Assembly: GCA_028753945.1 (NCBI GenBank)
Contig: JAPNXP010000006.1
Span: 1,550,001-1,614,000, forward strand
Source: Hexactinellida sp. DTS-2022
Lineage: Eukaryota > Porifera > Hexactinellida
Length of the DNA stretch: 64,000 nucleotides
Direction of reading: 5' to 3'
Under the pieces are notes generated by a model, which made no database searches, had not been told where the DNA came from, and saw nothing but the letters and a program-made list of their open reading frames with translations. Shown in pieces: positions 1 to 9,989 of this stretch; position 1 is the first letter of the stretch, and the number at the start of each line of letters is the position of its first letter. The position numbers were made by a program, and so were the translations under genes.

Positions 1-432
1 TTATATTTTTAAATATCATGACAATTGGATTTTAAGTTATGTTTATCCAATATCCATGTAGTGGCATCTGTGTCTATGTCACGGGCCACTTGTCCCACAA
101 GTGGCACAAATGGAATTGTGGCTGTATCTCAGTTGAAATAATCGAAATCCTAATGATTGGAAACTATTCACCTCGAGTAATTCGAACATGTGGTATTCAA
201 ATCTAAAATCTTAATTCGTCTATTTTAATTGCTTAACATATCCTTACAGCATTTAAAATGTTATTATGCTGCTAGAAACTTGAATGTATGAATACAAAAT
301 ATTGTTGTCCAATTACTTTTGCCGGTTAGTGTTCTTGTGTCAAGTTGTGTGAGTTGAAGTGGTGTATGTCTATTTATTTACTTATTTATCAAAGTCGTAT
401 TTAAATCATACAATAATAATGGCTTTCTTATA
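1..432. other. AT-rich stretch without a gene
   Basis: I see no supported reading frame, RNA gene or element boundary here. The sequence is AT-rich and ends at the A/T target dinucleotide of the Helitron-like element that starts at 433. Confidence 0.5.
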
Positions 433-455
433 TCTATATTATTAAATCTCGATTG

Positions 456-514
<59 letters not shown>

Positions 515-923
515 TCCGGATTGTATTAAAGTGATGGGCGAATAGAAACCGCAATAATATATGAGATATAAACTAACTGTAAAATGTTATACACGTAATA
601 GGAAAAACAAGTATGCTGAACACGAATTTCGCATTTATAAATTTAGAATATTAAGATTTGTTGTTGTTGTTTACACAAAATAGGTAAACAAATTAATGAA
701 ATTCAAAATCAACCTAGAAGTTAGCTTTCAACGGGTATTATAGGTAAACAAGTATGCTGAACACGAATTTCGCACTCATAAATTTCTAATATGTAAAACA
801 AGTTAAAACTATGGAAATGGTATAAAGGGATGTATATAACGTCCCTTCCTACCATTTTCCATGGTAGAAACTTGAGGTGCGTAGCACCGATCCGTCGCAA
901 AGCGACCGAGACCGAAGGGCTCG
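433..923 (+). mobile_element. Helitron-like non-autonomous element, family A
   Basis: It starts TCTATATTATTAAATC after an A and ends in GGGCTCG before a T, the same boundaries as the copy at 52425-53207 whose insertion point is proven by nesting. A long TG microsatellite (about 459-511) follows the 5' end. The 3' end has three GC-rich hairpins: GGTGC/GCACC, GTCGC/GCGAC and CGAG/CTCG. There is no coding capacity, and the ORFs overlapping its end are noise. The A/T target without duplication fits rolling-circle (Helitron or Helentron-type) transposition, although the end CTCG differs from the usual CTRR. Confidence 0.75.
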
Positions 924-967
924 TTATATTATAAAGGTAAAGACTTGCCATATAGTATGTCAGATGA

Positions 968-1436
968 TGGCGAGCTTGCCAGTTGCCACCTCAACAGCAA
1001 AAGAAACTCCAACCAATACCACCTCCTTCTAAAACGTGGAAACACGTAGGAATGGACCTTATATGCGACCTCCCTGAGAGTGAAGACGGCTATAAACACA
1101 TTATAGTCACTGTAAGCTACCTGAGCAAATATGTTGCAGTACGCCCAGTGCCCGATTAACCATGAGGCACCTGAGGCACAGGCCTCAGGCCCCCAGCCTC
1201 TAGGGGCTCTATCGGGAGGTCTAAGGGGCCCCCAGCCTCTATCGGGAGGTCTAAGGGGCCCCCAAATTGAGCTGTGCCTCAGGCCCCCATCTAGCTTAAT
1301 CGGGCCCTGAGTACGCCCTCTCAAGACTAAGACTTCACAAGAAGTTTTTCAGAATCTGAAGGATATTTACCTCGATATGGGATTACTGATATTATCCAGC
1401 ACGACTAGGGGAAAGAGGTCATAAGCAGTGTGAGTA
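968..1436 (+). pseudogene. Ty3-type integrase core, relic (N-terminal part)
   Basis: The plus-strand frame from 968 reads a linker, then TWKHVGMDL, a two-residue-spaced acidic pair and HIIVTVSYLSKYVAV. This is the first catalytic-Asp block of a retroelement integrase (rve) core. It is broken by a 164-bp hAT MITE with an 8-bp target duplication (1138-1145/1310-1317), after which the frame resumes with LKTKTSQEV. Around 1400 it reaches a degenerate version of the second-Asp block with an in-frame TAG. A GTGAGT at 1437 could be a splice donor, or the following AT-rich 110 bp may be an insertion. This is a dead copy; whether it came from an element or a domesticated integrase gene is not settled. 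Confidence 0.7.
1146..1309. mobile_element. hAT-type MITE, 164 bp
   Basis: The ends are CAGTGCCCGATTAA and, reversed, CAGGGCCCGATTAA. An exact 8-bp duplication AGTACGCC lies on both sides (1138-1145 and 1310-1317). The interior is a GC-rich duplicated segment (CCCCCAGCCTCTA). It interrupts the integrase relic, so it is younger than that copy. Confidence 0.85.
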
Positions 1437-1550
1437 GTATAATGTAATACTGTTTGTTAGATTCTTCTGTTATCTAATTTTAGGTACTAACATTAGAGTA
1501 TTGTTATTTATATATATTTATTGTATTTATTAATTGTATTTAACAATATT

Positions 1551-2091
1551 TCAAGAAATCAACCAGAAATTGGGTGTAGACAATCGTAGCTGACACGACT
1601 TAGTCGAAGCGCACAACAAGATTCTGAAACAGTTATTATTTTGTAATATACAACTTAAGACCCATTTACGAAATTATCCATATAGAAAACTGATTAAAAT
1701 GGAGAGTCAGATAGGGGATCATTGGTTCAAACTGCTCAAACAGGCTGTGCTTGCAATGAACTCCAGTTAGAAAAGATCCCTCGAACAAAGTCCATTCATG
1801 TTTATGTGGGGAAGAGAGTCCCGGCATCAAGATCTCTTGTCCACCATTAACAACCTGCAGACCAACGATGAGGAAGACTTTGATTTGGAAGAATCGATTT
1901 TCTCTGAATTGACAGATCCACTAGATGATATCGAAGGAATAAACGACATATTTTTCCCACCTCCTGATAATCCCCTCGAAGCAGTTAGCAACATTGATGA
2001 ATCTCGAACTTCTACACAGCAATCAGCAATGGACTGTATCAATTTTGAACAACCCAAGCAGAAGATACAATATGATAAGAAAGTTAATTAA
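1551..2091 (+). pseudogene. Ty3-type integrase relic (C-terminal half of core and linker)
   Basis: One frame runs from EINQKLGVDNRS through VEAHNKILKQ (the expected place of the catalytic Glu) and HWFKLLKQAVLAMNSS to SPFMFMWGRES, the 'SPFELMFGRE' region of gypsy integrases. It is interrupted by an in-frame TGA near 1588 and a TAG near 1768. The following 90 residues are acidic (DEEDFDLEES) and end in QKIQYDKK, matching the usual post-core helix. The ATG at 1798 opens the longest uninterrupted piece but is internal to the domain. Two stops plus the missing second-Asp segment mark it as a relic. Confidence 0.7.
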
Positions 2092-2217
2092 TTAATTAAT
2101 TTGACACTAATCGGTTAGTTGAACTGATGACGATATTTAATTCATACATAACACATAATCCATCTTGTTACTAATTTCGATCCATTCTTTCGATTATAAT
2201 TATTCTCCTGTAATTAG

Positions 2218-2495
2218 TGCACCTCTAAAGAAGGATGATAAGATCATATATACCAACATGCCCAAACTAAAACACATGCCCAAAAGCAAAGAAGCAAACG
2301 AAACATCTCGGGCCTTACACGGTGTCGAAAGTAACAGAAAGCCAAGTTACAATTTCTAAAACAGACTTAGGAACGAAGAAGGACAAAAATATTCCAATCC
2401 ATATCACAAGACCCTACTTCGAAAGATCCTCTAGTCCCAAGAATACTAAGAAGAAAGTAAGCCTCGATACTAACATAGGAATCAACACCTCACAG
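2218..2495 (+). pseudogene. GPY/F-like integrase tail, possible exon
   Basis: An acceptor-like site (CTCCTGTAATTAG) precedes 2218 and a donor GTAAAT follows CACAG at 2495. The downstream part of the frame reads HLGPYTVSKVTESQVTIS and then IPIHITRPYF, which resembles the GPY/F module at the C-terminus of Ty3-type integrases. The upstream part is open in a different frame, so a frameshift or an unseen splice site lies near 2270-2310. The frame at the donor is phase 0 and joins the next three exon candidates without a break. Coding status is uncertain. Confidence 0.5.
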
Positions 2496-2562
2496 GTAAA
2501 TTCATTGTGATTGAGTTGTATTTAAAAGATTAAATAGTGTTAGTAAAATATTCCATTTTTAG

Positions 2563-2922
2563 ATGTACCAGAATCTTTTCGGATTTTCTACCGAATCTAT
2601 ATTTCAACACCTTAATAACTTAAAAGTAAGGTTCCGTTCTCACATCTACAAGTCTAATTCATTGAGTGTCATCTTTATTGACACTCATTGTTATTTTAGC
2701 TTTACACCTTCAATCGACGTCAATCCAGAATATTTGTAACATCCAGTAATAATTTTCTTACAATGTTGTCATTTGTAGGAAATCCTAATGCAGAATATAC
2801 GTGGGCAGAAAATCATGACTCCTCTAGATGAAGAGCTGCACCACTTGTTATACAAAACGCACAACTACACTCTCAACATGATGTTATTCGAGTATTTGGA
2901 TGGTGGAAAAGAAGAGGAAGTC
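2563..2922 (+). CDS. Two exon candidates of an unrecognised gene (2563-2625, 2779-2922)
   Basis: The first exon (63 nt) follows TTCCATTTTTAG and ends before GTAAGG; it encodes MYQNLFGFSTESIFQHLNNLK. The second (144 nt) follows TGTCATTTGTAG and ends before GTAAGT; it encodes an acidic helical segment ending LFEYLDGGKEEEV. Both are flanked by phase-0 introns and are open only in the spliced frame. They join upstream to the GPY/F-like exon and downstream to an exon at 3568. The intron after 2922 holds the ribozyme foldback. I do not recognise the protein. The chain may be the tail of a domesticated or intron-bearing retroelement gene. Confidence 0.5.
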
Positions 2923-3089
2923 GTAAGTTAACAATGATTCATAGTTTCATACTGTGACGGATCCTCAGGAGTACACATAGTTGGGAGCCTTGTGTAGGTG
3001 GAAGTACGGGATAGAGTCTGTTAGGAAGCAGGGTCCGGCAGTACGACTGGTAACAGATGCCGACGGGCATAGAGCGCGGAGCGCAGAAT

Positions 3090-3139
3090 GTGGTCGAGGG
3101 TTACCCTCCTGATGAGTCCCTGTGATTGGACGAAACCAC
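3090..3139 (+). ncRNA. Hammerhead ribozyme, type III topology
   Basis: All core elements are present in order. Stem III is GTGG (3090-3093) with CCAC (3136-3139). The cleavage triplet is GTC, with cut after C3095. Stem I is GAGGG/CCCTC with a TTA loop (3096-3108). The core CTGATGA is 3109-3115. Stem II is GTCC/GGAC with an 8-nt loop (3116-3131). GAAA is 3132-3135. Every conserved nucleotide is intact, so self-cleavage of a plus-strand transcript is predicted. Stem III is only 4 bp, as in other minimal hammerheads of retroelements, which often work as dimers. Confidence 0.85.
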
Positions 3140-3331
3140 TCACGTAACATCCCTAGTGGGATGGGGTCAGCCATAGCGGCTAGTCTTCATACTAGGTCGT
3201 GGCCTCATCTCATAACATAATAACTCCGGCTTAATAACGTCGGTAGTTATTATGTTATGAGATGAGGCCACGCACTAGTATGAAGACTAGCCGCTATGGC
3301 TGACCCCATCCCACTAGGGATATTACATGTG

Positions 3332-3385
3332 TGGTTTCGTCCAATCACAGGGACTCATCAGGAGGGTAACCCTCGAGCACATTCT
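3332..3385 (-). ncRNA. Second hammerhead ribozyme copy, with a stem III mismatch
   Basis: This is the reverse-strand counterpart in the other arm. CTGATGA, GAAA, the stem I hairpin and the stem II hairpin are all kept. The stem III strand is GTGC instead of GTGG, so the pair next to the core is C-C. Outer pairs can extend through ACA/TGT. Activity is probably weaker than for the plus-strand copy. Confidence 0.6.
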
Positions 3386-3567
3386 GCGCTCCGCGCTCTA
3401 TGCCCGTCGGCATCTGTTACCAGTCGTACTGCCGGACCAGACTACAGACTACCTCGTCCATATAGTGTCCCGAACTTCCACCTACACAAGGCTCCCAACC
3501 TTATATACTCCTGAGGATCCGTCACAATACGATAACTACAAATTATCATTTTATCCATTTTTTGTAG

Positions 3568-3849
3568 AAGAGAGAGATTATGGATATTATACTCGGATGG
3601 ACAACAGATCTCTACTCCAGTGGTCTTCGAACTTTTTTCTCAGCATACCCCCTGGCTATTTTTTAACTTTACGCGTACCCCCAAGTCCCCAACATCTATG
3701 CTGAGATATTACGTACATACTTTACCGACTCGTCTCAAAGAGTGCTGGCGTACCCCCATGAGAAGCCTCGCGTACCCCTAGGGGTACGCATATCCCAGTT
3801 TGAAGACAACAGATCTCTACTCCACCCAGCTATACAGATACCCAACGTG
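3568..3849 (+). pseudogene. Terminal exon candidate split by a hAT insertion
   Basis: The exon follows TTATCCATTTTTTGTAG and continues the phase-0 frame of the exon ending at 2922. It reads KREIMDIILGWTTDLYS up to about 3617. There a 195-bp hAT-like element begins. The same 20 bases (3600-3619) recur at 3805-3824, after which the host frame would resume and reach a TAG near 3847. With the insertion in place the frame instead ends inside the element. Either this allele is disrupted, or the element supplies an alternative C-terminus. Confidence 0.45.
3618..3812. mobile_element. hAT (Charlie-like) MITE, 195 bp
   Basis: The left end CAGTGGTCTTCGAACT pairs with the right end AGTTTGAAGACAACAG, an imperfect terminal inverted repeat of a widespread animal hAT type. 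The interior has repeated GCGTACCCC motifs. Flanking direct repeats are longer (20 bp) than the usual 8-bp duplication, partly because the element's right end resembles the target. Confidence 0.7.
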
Positions 3850-4062
3850 CTAGATACATACACAAAGTACTGTATTTCGTGGTAAGTTAAAGTAATCTAA
3901 CAATACACTCATACAACTCAAATTCAGTTAAATTAGTATATTTGTACAGTCAATACGTACGTACCTTTCGAAAGCAAGCTATAACATTAAAATTATTCTT
4001 ATATTAATTAAATTGTCAACGAATTAATATTTTAGGGAATGTAGTATCTAAACACAAAGCTA

Positions 4063-4753
4063 AGGGAATCATTTCGCGTCTCAGTTCCGCTCCGTAATCC
4101 ATACGACACACCTATGGACCCAAAGATCAATGTGACAGATGAAAATTGGCAGCGTAGTAAACGCGATATGTCGGGAAAATCATTTGAATCAGTTTGCAGA
4201 CAACCATATAATAGCGTTGGGAAGTTACTTAGCGGTTTTGAACCTTGGGAAACGGAACATATCGAAAGAGATGGTAATTGTCTATATCGATGCCTATCCA
4301 AATTAGTTATTGGGAGTGAAAACAACAACCTACAGCTTCGTTCTATCATCTCTCGCTTATCGCCAGTGAAGGAACAAGGAAACTAGGATAGTATTTCAAA
4401 ACCAAACAAATGACACCGTGAAAATACCTTACCACACATGTACTTATGAATCGTGAATCCGTTTGGGGAACAGATGTGGAAATTTATGCTGCTTCTGCTA
4501 TTCTTGATGCCGATGTCTACGTTGCCAATAACGTTTACAGAACGAAAACTCAATAATTCGCGAGGTGCGTTGGAGTTTGCACAGAGCCACAGATAACCCT
4601 ACAGCCATCCTTTATATCCAAAACTACTTCGATCACTATCAACCTGTTGTATCAATGCTGAACACGAATTACAAGACTTATGGAACAACTTCAGATTATG
4701 TCCAAAATAAATATCTTCGCCAAAAGAGAATTTCATTATATCGATTTCTTTGA
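4063..4753 (+). pseudogene. OTU-domain cysteine protease reading frame, broken
   Basis: The first segment (4063-4386) contains VGKLLSGFEPWETEHIERDG followed by NCLYRCLSKL. The DGNC block is the Asp/Cys motif of OTU deubiquitinases. A second segment (about 4446-4555) reads ESVWGTDVEIYAASAIL, the conserved WGT/E block. A third (about 4575-4753) reads AILYIQNYFDHYQPVVSM, the catalytic-His block. All three lie in OTU order on one strand but in different frames separated by stops. Frameshift decay is likeliest; small introns are possible. Such OTU modules often sit in repeat-borne genes of invertebrates, and it follows the integrase relic directly, so the two may once have been one unit. Confidence 0.7.
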
Positions 4754-5167
4754 CTATAGTATAGTCGAATATAAGGATGTCCGGACCTTTGAACTTGGTT
4801 ATAAGCCGATTTATAGACTACTTGGAGTTCACTGTAATACTGGTTAAATAACTTGCTAAATTAAGTTAATTAAAAAAGGATAAATATTGCAGATAGAATA
4901 CAAAATATACTGTGAGACGTTCAAAACAGGTAATCAAGCCAGAATTGTTATATACCAGCGTCTCAAAACAATATATAATAGCACATCTATGTCTCTATGG
5001 TTTATCTTTACTAGCGTCTCAAAATTATAAATTCATAATAAATAAGTAAAAATAAGCCAAAAATTCCTTTTATAGAGTCTCAAAATATTACTGTATAATT
5101 TCTAATAGCATATCTATGGTTTGCTGTCTCAAAATATCATGCAACAGTACTATAGATAGATTGTAGT
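4754..5167. repeat. Short dispersed GTCTCAAAA repeats
   Basis: No gene is visible. Between about 4910 and 5145 the motif GTCTCAAAA recurs several times, partly within a repeated block TAGCA-CATCTATG. It looks like a decayed tandem repeat. Confidence 0.45.
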
Positions 5168-5952
5168 CAGGGGCGGCCTTAGGGAGGGCGAGTAGGGCGA
5201 CCGTCCGGGGCGCCACTCCTTGGGGGGCGCTTAAGGCCTATTGTCGGCGCCATATGCGCCGAGCCCGAAGGAAATTGGGCCGCTTAAGCCCCACCTGGTT
5301 GGTTGCGATCTCATAAAGCGAGCATACCTCAACAATGTATGAGCTGATTGAATTGATTGTACAATCAAGATTTTACAAAGTTCGGCGCACCTGGTTGCCA
5401 CAAAATATACCAAAATTTCCTTTGCGACTATTGTTTTTGGAGGTTATAACCAGGGTGGAAACTACTCGGATGTTAACAGCAAACAGTAATTTATGTAGCA
5501 ACAATTTTCAGGGCTTTCTACGAATCATTTGATTGACTCAAAGACTCGCGTGTCACCATGAATCATCGAGTGAAATGACTCGGTGACTCGAGTTGAAAAG
5601 ATCTTGATTCATGAAAAGCCCTGCAATTTTAATCATTCATATTCTCGATTATAAAGAGAAGTAACTTTCAAATTGTTTCACTTAGAATTTCGGCACTCGT
5701 GTAACACTAGATTACATATGCTACAGCAAGGTGTTCAAATTACCTTAACAGCTATTAACAAGCTGTTATTAGCAATTTTGAGCCGTTATAACATGAAATA
5801 TGAGCTGTTAACAGCTACACACTAGCTTCTAAGAGCAGATAAGCGCTGTAAACAGTGTGGTAGAATAGGAACTTGGAAAGATTCAATTCCCTTGTAGGGG
5901 GCGAGCGGAAGGTGTCCTCGCCCAGGGCGCCAATTTGGCGAGGCCGGCCCTG
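5168..5952. mobile_element. hAT-type non-autonomous element, 785 bp
   Basis: The left end is CAGGGGCGGCC and the right end GGCCGGCCCTG. It is flanked by ATTGTAGT (5160-5167) and ATTGTCGT (5953-5960), a 7-of-8 match expected for a hAT duplication. It has no coding capacity and contains a second, younger hAT MITE at 5509-5623. Confidence 0.75.
5509..5623. mobile_element. hAT MITE nested in the 5168 element, 115 bp
   Basis: The ends are CAGGGCTTTC and GAAAAGCCCTG, with CAATTTT on both sides. The interior is built of GACTCG/CGAGTC motifs. It belongs to the same family as the copy at 35379-35503. Confidence 0.75.
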
Positions 5953-5984
5953 ATTGTCGTCACTAGATATATGGCGGGTTTTAA

Positions 5985-7470
5985 TTATTTTTATCAGTAA
6001 CATGCATAATTTAGCAATTTGGCTGATAATATGTAATTGCGCTGTTGCAGTCCAAATGCATGGAGTAAGTATAATACAACACACTACTCGTTTATCCTAA
6101 GCTGATATTTTCAATTCTATAATAAGGAGTATATATCTAAGCTATTTTAAGACTACTAGTGCTCTAATATATGGCTTCTAAGCACTGATTTTTTGAAATT
6201 CTATATTTAAGCTCCCATATAGAGAATAATATAGTACTAAAAGCATAGTCTTGAAAAATTGAAAAAGAGCACAGTTCTAATTTTTGGTCTATTCCATTCT
6301 ACCATGTCCCCTTGAGTTCCTCTAGGAGGGTGCTAATATCAAAAAGTCAAATTTTTCATCGGAATTGCTCGATTTTAGAATAAACGGACGGTTTTCCCAC
6401 ATTTGAGCCACTTTTTTGCTCCAAAAGGGCCCCAGTTTGTATATAAAGGACGAATTCGGACAATCGGAACTGTAACAGATCTTAGTTTACTTACTTAGTG
6501 CTATATTCCAAATCTCAGCGATATAACTTCAGAAAATTCCCCAGAACTAAGCTTTAAAAATTGTGGTATGCTATAATTAGATATGGTTGTTTTCAGGTGG
6601 CAGAGGATTTTCGACACGTCTACAGCGAAGAATATTGATTCGGGAAGGAATTAAAATCGGCCATCTTACTGGAATTCAATCACTGATAGTGTCTGAAAGT
6701 TAGAACTAAGCTCTAGTTCACTTTTGAATTTGGATTTTCACTCTTGATGGTCACATGACACCTCCATATATGGACATTCAAGTTTATAGCAAGGTAACCA
6801 TTTGGTTTTGAGTGATTTTTTACTTTGAAATGATTTAGAGATGATATAGCTTTAGAATCTCCCGTTTAGGAGATACAAATTTGCATGTGTCATCAAATTG
6901 GACACATTTACACTACCATATATGACAATGTCGAAAACGGTGCGTCCTAGGCTTATAAAATATATTATTTACATATGGGAAACCATGTGTGCTGATCATT
7001 TTTCACTAGTGCTACTTGAATTTATCTCTTTCCTCTCTGAGTTACAAATTAGTTAAGAATCCGTACCGTAAAGATCGCCGAAGGGCTATAACTTTTACAA
7101 AATCCACTTTCTACAAATAATTTTTGTTGAGTTTTGCAAAAATCTCCTCAGACTATCATATGTCTGAGTATTGAAACTATGTTATCACAATTACTAGTTA
7201 ATTTACCGTGTTTAAGACCTTTGGTGTTATAAAACCGAGTTAGAAAATGATAGGCCGCTCCACTAAAACGTTCATAACTCTGGAAATAATCGTCGAATCG
7301 ATGAAAACCAAAGTCCATCGATAGATAACATCCTCCGCAGTGTGTGTAAAATATTTAAAAAATTCGTAAATTTCGAATTTCACTCATGTTACATGTGGAA
7401 TATGGGCTGCAACAGCGTTATTTTTATAGTAACATGCATAATTTAGCAATTTGGCTGATAATATGTAATT
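5985..7470. repeat. 1.4-kb segment between 54-bp direct repeats with inner inverted ends
   Basis: About 54 bp at 5985-6038 recur at 7418-7470 with a single base missing. Immediately inside the repeats are inverted ends, GCGCTGTTGCAGTCC on the left and GGGCTGCAACAGCG on the right. The interior (6039-7417) has no convincing reading frame. The direct repeat is far too long for a normal target duplication, so this may be an element with composite ends or a recombination product. Confidence 0.55.
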
Positions 7471-7735
7471 TTATATGTAATTTAAACATTAGTATACCAT
7501 TTCAAATAGAAATAAGAATTTAATACCAGGATTAGTATTGTGTAAAAATATTATCAATATTAATTAACAGTTTTTAGACAATCCTAAGTTATTATACGTA
7601 TGTAGAAAGAGGAATACAAGTAGCATTATAATTATCACTAAACCTAACAAACCCCTCAAATCCTATCTATACAGCAGCAAACTTCCTACTATAGTTATAC
7701 ACTAGTATACACGCAAAATGGTTATAAAGGAATTG
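7471..7735. other. 3' flank of the DOMON gene
   Basis: AT-rich downstream sequence of the minus-strand gene that ends at 7736. I see no feature beyond possible AATAAA-like signals. Confidence 0.3.
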
Positions 7736-9094
7736 TTATACTACCAGTAGAATAGCCATTACTACTAGTATTATTAGAGCAGTGCTTGAATGGCTGTTCA
7801 CAGTTCCAGAAGTAGGTGTAGTAGTTAGGGAGCTAGCTGTTGTATTTGAAGGACCAGCTCCTAACGCTTCAGTTATGCGAAGCCTTGAAGCTACACACTT
7901 GTTGTATCCATGGTATGTTATGTCTGTATTGTAGGCACCGCGAGCTAACAGTATGTAGTAACCAGGGGGATCATTTAACATGGGTGATCGTGTGACAGGT
8001 GATGAGAATGTACAATTAAGAACCCCAGCCGAATTGGTGGTAGATATTGCATTCAGATTTGAGGTAACAATGAGAGGCCGTGAGTATGAATCGGACTTTC
8101 TTTCCTCTATAGTAACACCTGTCCCTGAGCCACGGTGACACAAGAATATATTCGAATCTACCATGGTAGCAGTAGTAGAAATTCCAATGGCAATCCAACC
8201 AATACTAGCATCAGTGTACTGCAATTGGAATTCCACTATATTGCTTGCTACAGTGTGGATGCTAGCTATATTTGTATCAGATGGATTTGATGTTAAGGCA
8301 CAATCTGAAAACTGTAGGCAAATAGTACCGGGCATGCCGCACGAATGCATAGGAATAGCAGTGGTAATAGAAATTGAAGTGGAGACAGTACTCATTAAAG
8401 AGTACATAGTAGAAGATGGCATAATATTGGAGGAAGTGGGAATAGTTGAAGGAGTGGCTTCAACTGATTGAGTTGATTCGACTGATGAACTTAGAACAAT
8501 TGTTGAAGAAGGAATAGAACTTGATTCAAAAGGTGTGGCGTCAGCTATTTGCATCTTACTACTTATAACACACTTGCTAGAATGCTTATTAATATCAGTT
8601 GTATATGTACCACGGGCTAGAAGGATGTGGTAGCCAGCAGCAGCATCAAGCTGAGGAGTACGAGTTATTGGAGATGTGAACTTACAGTTAAGCACTCCAG
8701 CAGAATTGGTGGTGGATACTGTATTCAGATTTGATGTCTCAGTGGAAGGACGGCTATAGGAATTTGCAGATTTTCTTTCTTGGACAGTAACACCTCCTCC
8801 AGATGTGCGGTGACATAGAAATATGTATGCATTGGGCATGGAGGCTGAATTGGAAAACCCAATTGCAATCCAATCGATAGAAGCAGAATCAAATTGCAAT
8901 TCAAACTCTACTGTGTCTATCCCTGTTGTTGTTATGGTAGCGATATCACTGTTTGAGGTAGAGGTAGTCACTCCACAGTTTGAAAAGGCTATGCAGGTTT
9001 TGCTGGTAGAATCACAGCCATCAGCAATTTGAGCATCTGATAATGATATGTAGCAGAAAGTTAGGAACATAATATATTCTAGCATCTTGATCAT
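7736..9094 (-). CDS. Secreted two-DOMON protein with C-terminal anchor signal
   Basis: Single-exon frame of 452 residues from an ATG at 9094. Residues 1-21 are a hydrophobic signal peptide. Two homologous modules follow (about 30-175 and 255-405). Each has IDWIAIGF or IGWIAIGI, an IFLCHR strand, ERKS-SYSRP, STTNSAGVLNC and GYHILLARG or GYYILLARG, the pattern of DOMON domains such as those in ferric-chelate reductase-like proteins. A Ser/Thr-rich linker (about 185-245) separates them. A second Ser/Thr tail leads to hydrophobic residues 438-452 at the very end, as in a GPI-attachment signal, though a short membrane anchor is possible. DOMON domains bind heme or sugars; the ligand here is unknown. 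Its first module is almost identical to the frame at 11749. Confidence 0.85.
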   Translation of the reverse strand: MIKMLEYIMFLTFCYISLSDAQIADGCDSTSKTCIAFSNCGVTTSTSNSDIATITTTGIDTVEFELQFDSASIDWIAIGFSNSASMPNAYIFLCHRTSGGGVTVQERKSANSYSRPSTETSNLNTVSTTNSAGVLNCKFTSPITRTPQLDAAAGYHILLARGTYTTDINKHSSKCVISSKMQIADATPFESSSIPSSTIVLSSSVESTQSVEATPSTIPTSSNIMPSSTMYSLMSTVSTSISITTAIPMHSCGMPGTICLQFSDCALTSNPSDTNIASIHTVASNIVEFQLQYTDASIGWIAIGISTTATMVDSNIFLCHRGSGTGVTIEERKSDSYSRPLIVTSNLNAISTTNSAGVLNCTFSSPVTRSPMLNDPPGYYILLARGAYNTDITYHGYNKCVASRLRITEALGAGPSNTTASSLTTTPTSGTVNSHSSTALIILVVMAILLVV

Positions 9095-9989
9095 CTAAAC
9101 TCTGGAGTTTATATGATCTATTAGAGAAGTAAGTAAGTTTTACAGTTTTATTAGATTATCTAATTAATGGAACTAGTTATGGCGTACATGTATTTTTTTA
9201 TTACGAATACAATGTAGAGCCTAATACTAACTATGTAATTGGATTCGGGGAAATATGTTTATTATATATAACGAACTGTTATTTGATGAACTGGAGAAAT
9301 ACCACGAATATTGTAGGTACTCGAGTCATTTACTTAATTCGTTACGTAGTAATTCCCGATAATACAAGTTCTATTAGTAATTTAGTACAAGTTTGAATAT
9401 CAGCGAATCTTCCAAATAGCTTAATTTTTTCAATTGTTCTATGTTTAATACGTAATGCGTTAATACGTATTATACTACGTAATATGCGAGAAAGAATTAA
9501 TGCCCTTTAGTCTCAGTCGCTTCCTGACGGATCACTCAACAGCTATACGGTATTACGGTCTCAATTAAATAATTAAAATATGTCTTATTATTAGTGTTTC
9601 AACTTAACAACAACAAATAATGATAAGTTTCATTCATTATAACCGTCGTAAGCTACTCTATGGGTAAATTATTTTAATACTTGACAACTTGTACGTATTT
9701 TGTCACAAAGTCAACAATGAATTTCCATTTAAATTTGTAAATACAATATTTGGGATCAGTATATCAATTTATCTATTATACCCGCTGGAAGCAATCCCCG
9801 GCCCCTAGGTTGATTTAGAATTTTAATTAATTTGTTTACATATTTTGTAAACAGCAACAATAAATATTCGTATTATAAATTCATAAATTCCCAGTTTTAA
9901 ATCAGACACATGTTTACCCATTATTATAATCCGGACAACTAAACACAACAATCAAGTTTAAATTCTATGGATGTATACACTATAAAGTA
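9095..9989. other. 5' flank of the DOMON gene, no further gene seen
   Basis: AT-rich sequence with several short palindromes (for example GTAATACG runs around 9460). I found no promoter I could defend and no reading frame with support. Confidence 0.3.

Larger units (their letters stand above)
2953..3526. mobile_element. Foldback element carrying hammerhead ribozymes
   Basis: Two arms of about 275 bp (2953-3225 and 3245-3526) are inverted copies with some substitutions and one replaced stretch, around a 19-nt centre. The outer ends are TGTGACGGATCCTCAGGAGT and its reverse. Each arm contains a hammerhead-type motif. Penelope-like elements and metazoan retrozymes are known to carry such ribozymes in their repeats, so this is probably the inverted terminal part of such an element or a derived foldback. 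No reverse transcriptase is nearby. It lies in the candidate intron between 2922 and 3568. Confidence 0.75.

Noticed and set aside
929-1324. 131-residue minus-strand ORF
   Set aside because: It runs through the hAT MITE and antisense to the integrase relic.
3296-3704. ORFs within and beside the foldback
   Set aside because: They translate the ribozyme-bearing arm and the hAT MITE; no protein signal.
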